Below, piece by piece: positions 8,144 through 16,488 of a stretch of 54,664 nucleotides of DNA. The notes beneath the pieces were generated by a model. The model was not told the origin of the DNA. It did not search any database and saw only the letters and a program-made list of their open reading frames with translations. Made by a program: the position numbers and the translations under genes. The DNA is from an uncultured Succinivibrio sp. (GTDB lineage: Bacteria > Pseudomonadota > Gammaproteobacteria > Enterobacterales > Succinivibrionaceae): the NCBI GenBank assembly GCA_900754255.1, contig CAAECI010000095.1, positions 1 through 54,664 of the forward strand, given 5' to 3'. Each line of letters starts with the position of its first letter. Position 1 is the first letter of the stretch.

Positions 8144-9091
8144 TTAATCGGCAGATGCCTTGGTCTTCTGGCCCTTTTCGTACCAATAAGCGGCCGCGCT
8201 TTCATCCTTTTTCACACAGGAGGAGCTCAAGCTCTCCTTAGGATCGAGATAACGGGCATATAAAAGCGCTGCCTTTTCATTTCCCGCTCGCCCAAGACTT
8301 GAATATATACGTATAGCTATATCGCAGCGTCCGCCGTCCATGGCCTGTTGTGCCGTTTGCATAAGCTCATCGGAGGAGGGAGCGGAGTCAAGACAGGCTT
8401 TTAGGAAAAGCTTGTCGTTGCGTTCAAGACTTAAATCACACTTGGAGGCGACAACGGACGCAGGCGCGGCACTTGATGTCTGCATCTCCATAGGCTTGGT
8501 ACCCTGCTGTACCGTTGTAGCACTCTCTTGTATCTGAGGCTTTGTTGCATCATCCTTTGCAAACAGAAAGTACCACAGCAAGGCTGCGGCAAAGAGCAAA
8601 GCTATCAAAGAGATCAGCACTATAAAAATTAAACTCTTGGATTTTTTGGGAGCTGACACATTCTCTGCTGTTTTATCAAGATGCGCCGACTTTAGCTGAG
8701 GCTCGGCACTCTTTGGCACATCTGCGCTCTTTGGCTCAGCGCGTACCTCATCCGCCTGCTTGTTTGAGGATACGGCCAATCTTCCGCGCACCTGTACGCG
8801 AATTTCTCCCTCAATGCCTTCGACGCTGAGGTTATAAAAATTCTGTCCGTCCTCGGCCAAGGCGTTGCAGATCTTAGGCCCCAGCATAAATCTTGTGGAC
8901 ATGGCATTGCTCTCTGCGATCTCAAGCGTGCCTGATGCCAGCATAGATCCGGAAAGCCTCTTAAAGATAATATTTACCCCCGTGCTACCGCCATCCTCGC
9001 TATAGGCTCCGCTGAGATCAAGAACGGCCTCTCCAGGTCCCTTGGGGGTTACAACGGCCTCAACACCGCCTGCTATTGCTTTAAGCTTCAT
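8144..9091 (-). CDS. Single-pass membrane protein of the srfBC operon, unrecognised
   Basis: A 315-residue protein. I chose the ATG at 9091, which has an AGGG site upstream and opens a normal domain. The frame extends to 9190, but the extra 33 residues look untranslated. An N-terminal beta-rich cytoplasmic or soluble domain (~1-115) is followed by a Ser/Ala/Lys-rich linker, one membrane helix at about 152-178, and a C-terminal part with two Cys-containing, Sel1/TPR-like helical repeats (Gly-Gly-Arg-Cys-Asp-Ile-Ala-Ile-Arg-Ile-Tyr). It could link the cytoplasmic SrfB/SrfC pair to the periplasmic VWA proteins; that is inference from topology and position. I do not recognise a named family, although in srfABC clusters an SrfA protein occupies a comparable neighbourhood. 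Confidence 0.75.
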   Translation of the reverse strand: MKLKAIAGGVEAVVTPKGPGEAVLDLSGAYSEDGGSTGVNIIFKRLSGSMLASGTLEIAESNAMSTRFMLGPKICNALAEDGQNFYNLSVEGIEGEIRVQVRGRLAVSSNKQADEVRAEPKSADVPKSAEPQLKSAHLDKTAENVSAPKKSKSLIFIVLISLIALLFAAALLWYFLFAKDDATKPQIQESATTVQQGTKPMEMQTSSAAPASVVASKCDLSLERNDKLFLKACLDSAPSSDELMQTAQQAMDGGRCDIAIRIYSSLGRAGNEKAALLYARYLDPKESLSSSCVKKDESAAAYWYEKGQKTKASAD

Positions 9092-9189
9092 AAAAACCCT
9101 ATAAACTGTCTGCTTTCTCTCTTGTAAAAATGCCTGCGGGCTTGATCTTAAAATTATCCTCCCGTGAGGAAGAAAAAAAAACAAGACCA

Positions 9190-11931
9190 TTACCTTGTAG
9201 CCTCCAGGCCCTTTAGAATTTCATTGAGCTCGTCGCTTTGGGCTACGGAAAACTTATAGCGTCCCTCCGCCGTCAAATTAACACCCGTCATGCGATTTAC
9301 CAATGCGCAGAGATGATCCTCAAAAAATACGGTACCGCAGCTCTTTTTGAATTCGGTATCAAGCACGGGGAGGGTTTTTATGGTTCTGTGCATATCGCAA
9401 TCCTCCTCCTGCGTAAGTTTTATTTTAGGAATGAACAGTCTTTCCTCATCAACCTCATCTGAAAAGAGCGAGCTACGCTGCACCTGCGGTATATTGCCTA
9501 CCTCGTCATAGCCTAAATACAGCAAGAAAGAGCTTAAAATTTTCTGTACCACGCGCGGCTGTATGGTGCTGAGCATGGACAGATCCGTAATTTCTCTTTC
9601 TATCGCATCCAATGCATCGCGCAGCTTGTCCTCAACTGCGCAACCTGCAAGGGCCTTTTCAAGCTCCTGCACGTAATTTTGCATCAGGAGGTCAAAGCGC
9701 TCCTTGAGCTTAGGATCCCCCGCTTCAAAAAACTCGTGCTTTTCATCGTCATAGAATAAGGAATATTGCCTGTGCAAAAGCTCATTGGCTGAATCGGCCA
9801 CTATATTTGCACGGCTTGAGGACCATTTTTCCTGCAAGGGGATGAAAAGCTCGGTCAGCACGGGATCACAGGCCAAAGCTCTTAGCTTCTCAAGCTGCTT
9901 TGCAAGGCTTTGTGCGGCAAAGCGGGCGGCATTTTGACCGTATGCATAATCTTCGACATAGATCGAGGACAAAAGTGCGGTATCAAGCTCGCAATACTCA
10001 CGCATACGTCCGAAGAAGGATTCGTTTTGCACGCACCTTACACACTGCATGAATTGATCGGCAAGCTCTCTTCCGCGTTCTAACGAACGGGCCAAAGCTT
10101 CCGATCCGGATCCGCTTTGATATAAGGTAAGAGCCTCGATACATTTCTTTAAAAGTGCGCCTACGCTTTCCTCAACACGCTCGCGGCTTCCCTCATAGCC
10201 GGTAAAATTGTCGGCAATAAATTGCAATATGGCGCCGGCACCGCCGTCATCCAGCTTCAATACCTCTGACAACGAGCGCTCGGCACTGTAATAAAGATGG
10301 GAGACATTGGGATCACGGGCAAAATCCTCTCCTAAGGCCTGAAGATAAGGAGCATAGTTTTCGTCTATACCCGTCTCCTTACCGCCTTCTACCTTAAAGA
10401 TCCCGCCCATGCCGGGACGGCGCACCAAGAAAAACTGCTTGTGCTCCTCTCCGCAAGTCCACTCGTTAAGCCAGCTACAATTTCTAAAGTGCTCAAGGGC
10501 CGTGGTAATGGTGGAGCAGGCCTCCAGAGGGCGTCCGCCCAAGGCATTGTTCAGCACCTTTTCCATCTGCTGATCAAAACGGGTTAAAACGCCTATAAGC
10601 GGGATCTCCTTGTGCGCAGCCCGCTCCTGCGCACTGCTGCCTGCATTCATGTCTATCCAGGAGTTCAAAATGGCCACGAGTGAGGAAACCTCCTGCTGTG
10701 CGGAGGAATTGATGCAGAACAGGAGCAGATCTACCTCGCGATCCTGCGAATAGCGATCAAAAAGGTAGGCAACCTTGCCGCGGCGCAAAAATTCCGAGGA
10801 GGCGTTTTGGGTTTCTTGAGTAAGCCCCTTTTCCATGAAAGCCTCGGCGCTGTCGGCACGGCGCTCGCGCGCGCCCGGAAAATCGAGCACGTCGAAATTT
10901 TCAAGGCGACTGTCCTCCTCCAAAGGGAACTGCAGCTCCATAACCGCCGCGGCCATGGCGCAGAAGGATAACTCGGCGATCTTAACGTCCCCGCCCTTTT
11001 TAAAGGCGACGCGTATACGTCTTGTATCCTGAAACAGCTTGGCCAAGGTGGAAATTGAGAGCAGCGTTCCGTCGGCATGCTGTATATATCCGCCGTCGGC
11101 CTTGGGCTCCACGAAGGCATCCAGGCCGGTATACACGGTATCGGCCCCCTCAAGCTTCATGATCTCGCGACAGATCTTTTCAAAGAGGGCGTTTAAAACC
11201 GCCATATTTCCCCAAAGCAAGGAAAATAAACGCGTAAGCCCCGAGGCGTTAAGTCGCGGAGCCAGATCACGCATTTTGAGCCAGAAATCTCCGTCGGCGT
11301 CGAGGGTTGCAAGAACCCCCTTGGCATGCTCATGCACATAATCTGCCGCATAGACCAGATCCGCACGACTTACCGCCCAATTGCCATCCTTGCACAAAAG
11401 ACTTTCGTCGGCGGCAAGCTCTTTGAAGAAGGCATCGTAATTTTCTTTTTTGAATCTCTCGTCAAGCTCCTTTAGCGTATCGGTCTTGACCGTAAAGTCG
11501 GCATAGAAGGAATTGCAGAGAATAAGGGCAATTTCACATACCTTAAATACACGGATCGTAACTGGAAAATCCTTGATCCCGCAGCTTGCATCGTGCGTAA
11601 AACGCGTCACCGCTCCGGTAGCCTCTTTATCGCCGCCGTTGGGGTTTATGTGGGTCATAAACTCTATGCGTTCACCGGCCCACGAGCAGGTAAGATCATT
11701 GCCGCCTGCGGCCAATGTATTTACAAGATAGCTTTTGCCGGCCTGAGAGGCACCGAATACGCCGATGGTGGTACGTCTTTGCAAAATGGACGATGCAGTT
11801 GCGGCTTTATTGGCAAGGCGCAAAAGCGAGGTTTCAAGACGCGGCGCATTTTCTATTTCGTCCTTAACCTCAGTCACCCAGCGAGCACCGCGCGAGGATA
11901 AAACCGCCATATCGGAAAATTTGTTATTCAT
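9190..11931 (-). CDS. srfC: SrfC-family dynamin-like GTPase (putative virulence factor)
   Basis: A 913-residue cytoplasmic protein of the SrfC/Virul_Fac family. The P-loop is Gly-Ala-Ser-Gln-Ala-Gly-Lys-Ser at residues 60-67. A G3 motif is seen in Leu-Asp-Phe-Pro-Gly near 346, and a probable base-recognition motif in Leu-Thr-Arg-Phe-Asp near 455. The remaining ~450 residues are helical, as in dynamin-like and GBP-like membrane GTPases. The start ATG is preceded by AAGGA at good spacing and lies 10 nt after srfB. Salmonella srfABC was named for regulation by SsrB, but the biochemical role is unknown. The constant pairing with SrfB suggests that the two NTPases work as one system. The product probably acts at the inner membrane because the rest of the operon is envelope-located. 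Confidence 0.88.
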   Translation of the reverse strand: MNNKFSDMAVLSSRGARWVTEVKDEIENAPRLETSLLRLANKAATASSILQRRTTIGVFGASQAGKSYLVNTLAAGGNDLTCSWAGERIEFMTHINPNGGDKEATGAVTRFTHDASCGIKDFPVTIRVFKVCEIALILCNSFYADFTVKTDTLKELDERFKKENYDAFFKELAADESLLCKDGNWAVSRADLVYAADYVHEHAKGVLATLDADGDFWLKMRDLAPRLNASGLTRLFSLLWGNMAVLNALFEKICREIMKLEGADTVYTGLDAFVEPKADGGYIQHADGTLLSISTLAKLFQDTRRIRVAFKKGGDVKIAELSFCAMAAAVMELQFPLEEDSRLENFDVLDFPGARERRADSAEAFMEKGLTQETQNASSEFLRRGKVAYLFDRYSQDREVDLLLFCINSSAQQEVSSLVAILNSWIDMNAGSSAQERAAHKEIPLIGVLTRFDQQMEKVLNNALGGRPLEACSTITTALEHFRNCSWLNEWTCGEEHKQFFLVRRPGMGGIFKVEGGKETGIDENYAPYLQALGEDFARDPNVSHLYYSAERSLSEVLKLDDGGAGAILQFIADNFTGYEGSRERVEESVGALLKKCIEALTLYQSGSGSEALARSLERGRELADQFMQCVRCVQNESFFGRMREYCELDTALLSSIYVEDYAYGQNAARFAAQSLAKQLEKLRALACDPVLTELFIPLQEKWSSSRANIVADSANELLHRQYSLFYDDEKHEFFEAGDPKLKERFDLLMQNYVQELEKALAGCAVEDKLRDALDAIEREITDLSMLSTIQPRVVQKILSSFLLYLGYDEVGNIPQVQRSSLFSDEVDEERLFIPKIKLTQEEDCDMHRTIKTLPVLDTEFKKSCGTVFFEDHLCALVNRMTGVNLTAEGRYKFSVAQSDELNEILKGLEATR

Positions 11932-11941
11932 TGCCGCATCC

Positions 11942-14900
11942 TTACTGTTTTACGCTTAAATTTGCCGGAATAATGCCGCCGGTATAGATACGTCCGGTTT
12001 CTGTCCAATACGTTTCATCGGCCTCGCTTACGGTCTTAAGCTTGAGCTTTATGTAGGCGGTATAGGTTCCGCCCTCACACGAAGCCTTTTGGAGCTTTAA
12101 TTTAAAGGTTTTGGGCAGTTTGACACGAAAATCGCGTTTGATCTCGCTCCAAAGCGGCTTTAAGCGCTCGCAGGGGGCCTCATTGCTCTGCTCGTGCTTC
12201 AATTCGATGGCAAATTTCACATTCTGCCTAATCTTTTGCTCAACCTTTTTCAAATTGTTTTCCGCATAGTTAAGCTGCTCAAGATAATGCGTGCCCAGCG
12301 CCTGTCTGACCGTATCGTTGAATAAGGCCTTATTTCTATTACGTATTTCCTCTTCCTTTGCGCAAAGCTTTTCCTCAAGTGCGGCCTGATCGAGGGCAAA
12401 GATCTCCTGCGTCCTTTGAGCCTTACGCTCCTCGAATTTAGCGCGTTTTAAGGCTGCCAGCATGCCGTGAGGCTCCTCATCCTTAAGCTCAGCTGCCGCC
12501 TGCGCCGCCGCTTTATTTTTAAGCTCCGTAGTAAGCGTGTTTGCAAAGGCTACGAATTCACCCTGTGCTCGAATGCTGTCTATGCTTTCAAGATATACTC
12601 TCTCCGCCTCGATACATTGATCCTTAAGCTCCTCCCGCATCTGATTGAAGGAGCTTTGCGGATCTTTTTTCAAGGCGCTCAGATCCTCGTCGTCAAAATA
12701 ACGGTAGGCGGCGGCCTGACGTACGGTTTTTATGTTGTAGGCATTGGTTTCACGCTCTATGCTGTAAAGCATGCTTGCGGGATGATCCACGCTTGCAAAC
12801 TGCTTAAAGCCCAAATTGTCGGGCAATACGTGAATGTCTTCGTACACAGGCTCGCTGCCGTCACGTCCGCGCGGCACCGAAAGCTCCTGCATTTCATCAC
12901 AGAGGGCGCCGGTGTCATCACCGCCATCCGAGCGTATAAATTCGGCTTCGGTGACGAAACGATAGAAGGGATCGCGCAGAAGATTGGCTCCGTCTATATG
13001 TCCGAAATAGCGCACGGGAGATGCCGCCGGCAGCAAGGAGAGATCAAATCTGAAGTTACGCAGAGCCTGACTTGAGCGCCGTATATAGGCCAAGGCCGCT
13101 CCCACCGCGACCGTGGTCTTGGTGTCGCCGATGGCGCTGCCGTCGGTGGTGAATGGATACCAGCTGCCACACTCATAATGACTTAGGCGTATTACGCGAC
13201 TTGAAGGCAGGGCACAGCGCGAGAGGAAATAGGTACGAATGCCGCTCACGTTTGAGGGACGTCCCGTCAGGAGCAATACATCGGGACGATACAAATTCAC
13301 AAGCCCCGACAGTGCCGAGAGCGAGGCGGATATACGCGAGGAATTGCAAACAAACTCCGCATTAAGCTTCTTAAGATCCAAATTGATCTCAAAGCCCATG
13401 ATGTCAAAATCCTTGATATATTTGCCAAGGTGCTCGTTGACAAAATTCTTAACCGACAAATTGGGTTCCGGATAAGAAAAATGCTTCTGCGGCACGACCT
13501 GTAGCACGGAGCATTGCTCCAAGCCCTCAATAAAAGCGCCGATCGTGCCTTGAAGCATGATGCTGTGAGCTGAGGCGGGAGCCTTATCAAGCTCCTCAAG
13601 ATAGGACAGCACGCGATAGCCCACCGCCTTGAAGATCTGCTGCGTCGCCTGCAGGCGTTTGGCTCGAAACTGCTCGCCGCCGTCGGAGCTTGAATTTTCA
13701 CCAAAGAGCGCGCTTAGAGCCTGATCTACGGCCTTGCGTCCCATGGCCCGATCGGAATAGAGCTCGTTAATAGCCCGGCCAATCTGCGTAAGCACTGTTT
13801 TTTCTATAAGCTCGAGTAAAACGTCGTCACCTGCGTATTTAAAGCCCTCGCGCAGGATCTGACGAGATTTTACCGTCTCCGAGTGCTCGTAGGTATTTTC
13901 CGGGAAGGAGTAATTGGTGATCACCATATCGGTGGTGCCGCCGCCTATATCCAGCGAAGCGATGCGACAGGAGATAAGCTTGCGATCATCCTCATCCTTG
14001 ATCCTTTCGTCAAATCTTGCATCGGCATCGGGACGACGCATGAAGCTTAAAAATCTTTCACAATTTCCGCCGAAAACCTCCTGGGTTTCGTTGTAGAGAT
14101 AGACAAATTGTGCCGCCTGAGCCTCATCCCAGTCAAAAACCACCTCGGGCACCGGATATTCCATCTCTGCAGCCTGATCGCCCGTAAAGGAGAATTTAGC
14201 CGGATCTTCTGCAGGATCATAGCCCATGCATTTCCATAAAATGCCTATGGCTTCGTATGCACAGCCGCGGAAGATCTCGCGCTCGACGTCGGGCATGGAA
14301 GGAGGAGTGGTGATCACCACGGCCTTTAAATAGCGCGGGGTATCCTTATAGGAGGTACGGAAACGGTAAGCGCAGGAATTGATCTGACTTATAGCCTGCA
14401 GCAAAATCTCCTGCAGCATAAAGGTCATGGTCGATTTTCCGGAGTACACGGCATGGAAGTTTCCGAGATCGTCGGCGGCAAAAAGCGCATCGCCCTTTGA
14501 ATTTATATAATCCGATACGGGAGATAGGGATGCCGGCGGAGTAAAGCCTGAAAATGCGGCGGAGGCGTACCCGAGCATCTTGCCCGAGCGCTTATCTATC
14601 ACCGGTATTTGATAGGAATAGGGATTAAAGCGCCATTCCTCGGTATCCTTTTTGGCCTCGTCGTTCCAAATATAGCGTTTGGGAGAGTTAAGACCGGTGG
14701 ATCCCTCGTTACCGCAACGCATGGAGGAGAGGCGTACGGCCTCAGGTCCCGTTCTGACTAAAGACGGCCAAATAAAGGCATCCTCACGCCCCGAGCGGGC
14801 GGAAAGCCCGTCATAATCGAACTCGGGCTTTGAAAATTCCACACAGCTTTCAAAAGCCTCGTCATAAACATTTTCAGGGGCGTTCAGATCACGCAAAAAA

Positions 14901-15763
14901 AGCGAGGTGGTTTTGAAATGTCCCTGCTCCGTATCCTCCATCAGCACGCCGCAGGAACGTGAATTGCCTATATCCAAAACCAAGCTCACGCCCATGGCCT
15001 GTTTTGCGGAGATAAGACGTATGCAGGGCAGCTGGAGTATATTTCCCAAAAGAGAAAGCATATTGAGATAGTGAGCCTGATGCACCCTGTCTCTTAAATT
15101 CTGCTCGAGATCCTCAGGAGAGAGGAATAATGAGCGGTTTTTGATCCTGCCGTTTACAGCGTGAGAATAGACCGCACTTGCCCATTCCTCAACCCAGGCA
15201 TGTCCCGTGGATCTCTTGGTCAGCATCGAGGAGGCATTTTTCAAGGCAAATCTGAATACGCTGCCGCCCCTCACATCGTCGGAGAGAGGTCCGTAATATT
15301 CGTTGCCCTTAAAATTGCTTACCTTGGTATCGAAGGCAAAAACCGCACGATAGATCTTTTTGTCGGATCTCGCCTCATCTAAAACCCGCACCACGCGGCA
15401 GCGCACCCAGTTGAAGGGGCCGTTTTCGCGATAATTTAATGAGCTACCGTCACGGTAAAAGGGAATTGGAAACCACACGCCGTTGTAGATGGCCAAGGTA
15501 TCGACAGTATCGACGCACACCAAACGAGGATCGTCCTCATCGAAAACTGCGGAGCTGTCGTCCCCAAGACACAGTCTGTCGGATGCATCCCTTTGCAAAA
15601 GCCGCAAGGGCTCGTTCTCGTTGGATAGAAGTGCATATCCGTGATCGTATTTTTTAAATTCGATCCCCGATCCCAATTCAAATTCTTTATCCAAGAATTG
15701 TATTCCGGAATCCTCCACCAGATCGAGCGTACGATCGTCGGCATTGATTAAAGATGCGAGCAC
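11942..15763 (-). CDS. srfB: SrfB-family actin/Hsp70-fold ATPase (putative virulence factor)
   Basis: A 1273-residue protein, first gene of the operon. I chose GTG at 15763 because a GGAGG site sits 8 nt upstream; the in-frame TTG at 15769 would be only 2 nt from it. Actin/Hsp70-type nucleotide signatures are visible: phosphate-1 Val-Leu-Asp-Ile-Gly-Asn-Ser-Arg near residue 265, phosphate-2 Leu-Asp-Ile-Gly-Gly-Gly-Thr-Thr-Asp near 605, and an adenosine motif Leu-Leu-Thr-Gly-Arg-Pro-Ser-Asn near 833. A long charged helical region (about 1040-1200) precedes a C-terminal beta-rich end. The family is known as virulence factor SrfB (PF07520), with no proven biochemical function. It is followed by srfC at 10 nt. 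An ATP-driven chaperone or switch acting on SrfC is a reasonable inference only. Confidence 0.88.
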   Translation of the reverse strand: MLASLINADDRTLDLVEDSGIQFLDKEFELGSGIEFKKYDHGYALLSNENEPLRLLQRDASDRLCLGDDSSAVFDEDDPRLVCVDTVDTLAIYNGVWFPIPFYRDGSSLNYRENGPFNWVRCRVVRVLDEARSDKKIYRAVFAFDTKVSNFKGNEYYGPLSDDVRGGSVFRFALKNASSMLTKRSTGHAWVEEWASAVYSHAVNGRIKNRSLFLSPEDLEQNLRDRVHQAHYLNMLSLLGNILQLPCIRLISAKQAMGVSLVLDIGNSRSCGVLMEDTEQGHFKTTSLFLRDLNAPENVYDEAFESCVEFSKPEFDYDGLSARSGREDAFIWPSLVRTGPEAVRLSSMRCGNEGSTGLNSPKRYIWNDEAKKDTEEWRFNPYSYQIPVIDKRSGKMLGYASAAFSGFTPPASLSPVSDYINSKGDALFAADDLGNFHAVYSGKSTMTFMLQEILLQAISQINSCAYRFRTSYKDTPRYLKAVVITTPPSMPDVEREIFRGCAYEAIGILWKCMGYDPAEDPAKFSFTGDQAAEMEYPVPEVVFDWDEAQAAQFVYLYNETQEVFGGNCERFLSFMRRPDADARFDERIKDEDDRKLISCRIASLDIGGGTTDMVITNYSFPENTYEHSETVKSRQILREGFKYAGDDVLLELIEKTVLTQIGRAINELYSDRAMGRKAVDQALSALFGENSSSDGGEQFRAKRLQATQQIFKAVGYRVLSYLEELDKAPASAHSIMLQGTIGAFIEGLEQCSVLQVVPQKHFSYPEPNLSVKNFVNEHLGKYIKDFDIMGFEINLDLKKLNAEFVCNSSRISASLSALSGLVNLYRPDVLLLTGRPSNVSGIRTYFLSRCALPSSRVIRLSHYECGSWYPFTTDGSAIGDTKTTVAVGAALAYIRRSSQALRNFRFDLSLLPAASPVRYFGHIDGANLLRDPFYRFVTEAEFIRSDGGDDTGALCDEMQELSVPRGRDGSEPVYEDIHVLPDNLGFKQFASVDHPASMLYSIERETNAYNIKTVRQAAAYRYFDDEDLSALKKDPQSSFNQMREELKDQCIEAERVYLESIDSIRAQGEFVAFANTLTTELKNKAAAQAAAELKDEEPHGMLAALKRAKFEERKAQRTQEIFALDQAALEEKLCAKEEEIRNRNKALFNDTVRQALGTHYLEQLNYAENNLKKVEQKIRQNVKFAIELKHEQSNEAPCERLKPLWSEIKRDFRVKLPKTFKLKLQKASCEGGTYTAYIKLKLKTVSEADETYWTETGRIYTGGIIPANLSVKQ

Positions 15764-15771
15764 TTCCAAAT

Positions 15772-15776
15772 CCTCC
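15772..15776 (-). promoter_or_regulatory. Strong Shine-Dalgarno (GGAGG) that fixes the srfB start
   Basis: GGAGG lies 8 nt upstream of GTG 15763 and only 2 nt upstream of the earlier TTG, so it supports the GTG start. Confidence 0.6.
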
Positions 15777-16015
15777 GTTGTTGTCTTGTTACGATTATAT
15801 ATGTAACGGTGCCTAAAGTTGGATCAGGTCTTAGAATTTGATTAATCTTTGCGTGCCGTCTAACAAGTTCATAGATTTTTTCTTCAAATTGCCAGGCGGG
15901 ATCAATTAATTCCCGCCCAAGCGAGGCTTCAAAGCGCAAAAGGAAATATGAGGAAGAGCGGATCTCTTAGATCGAGGACTTTGCAGGCGATCCGGTATAC
16001 GGCTTAGAGGTAGAA

Positions 16016-16044
16016 AGCCCTGCCCGCAGCAAAAATTGCGGACA
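16016..16044 (-). terminator. Hairpin after the DUF4156 lipoprotein gene
   Basis: On the minus strand a 10-bp stem CCTGTCCGCA/TGCGGGCAGG with a T-rich loop lies a few bases after the lipoprotein stop, followed by GCTTTCT. It probably separates the lpxL-lipoprotein transcript from the srf operon, although the U run is weak. Confidence 0.45.
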
Positions 16045-16056
16045 GGATATGATTTT

Positions 16057-16476
16057 TCAGCGCAGAAACGGTCCCTCGTCTCCGAAAAATGAACTGTAGG
16101 CGGGGATCTCATATTGTTTTTGCGCAGAGGCATTGGCCGTAAGCGGTCCCTTGCCCTCAGGACATTTATAGGCTCTTCCGGAAAGGCCCACCCCCAAAAG
16201 GGATCTGGTCAAAACTCCCGGGTATACGAAGGTTTCCACCAGATGCGTGGCGCCGAGCCTGGACGCCTTCATTTTAAGCTCAAAGCGCGCCTGCTCCATC
16301 ATGGCCAGCGCCCCCGAGGTATCCACATCGCCTAAAAACACACAGCCCTTTATTTCCTCAGGTAAGGCGGTAATGACACGCGAGGCATCCGCCAGCTCCT
16401 GATCCGAATAACAGCCGTTTAGCGACAACGCCGCCCCCAATACAAGCATTAAAACCGATTTTTTTGCCAAAAGCAT
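16057..16476 (-). CDS. DUF4156-family small lipoprotein
   Basis: A 139-residue protein with a type II signal peptide and lipobox Leu-Asn-Gly-Cys at about residues 19-22; the +2 residue is Tyr, which favours the outer membrane. The body matches the DUF4156 pattern: a Cys followed by Leu-Gly-Asp-Val, a helix with Ala-Arg-Phe-Glu-Leu-Lys, then Ala-Ser-Arg-Leu-Gly-Ala-Thr-His. The function of this family is unknown. It lies 12 nt behind the acyltransferase gene, suggesting cotranscription. AGGT precedes the ATG. Confidence 0.75.
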   Translation of the reverse strand: MLLAKKSVLMLVLGAALSLNGCYSDQELADASRVITALPEEIKGCVFLGDVDTSGALAMMEQARFELKMKASRLGATHLVETFVYPGVLTRSLLGVGLSGRAYKCPEGKGPLTANASAQKQYEIPAYSSFFGDEGPFLR

Positions 16477-16488
16477 ATAAAGTACCTG

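Larger units (their letters stand above)
15764..16056 (-). promoter_or_regulatory. srfB upstream region with a candidate -10 box
   Basis: About 290 bp without a gene, between the DUF4156 lipoprotein gene and srfB. A TATAAT hexamer on the minus strand at 15794-15799 could be the -10 of the srf operon promoter. No good -35 hexamer lies at 16-18 bp, so an activator may be needed or this is chance. Near the far end is the terminator-like hairpin listed separately. Confidence 0.3.

Noticed and set aside
12467..13075. A 202-residue plus-strand frame opposite srfB
   Set aside because: It lies wholly antisense to a well-supported gene, has no RBS and no recognisable domain.
1..15763. A type VI secretion locus
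   Set aside because: Only Tag- and PpkA-like accessory parts are present; no TssB/C, TssJ-M, Hcp, VgrG or ClpV.
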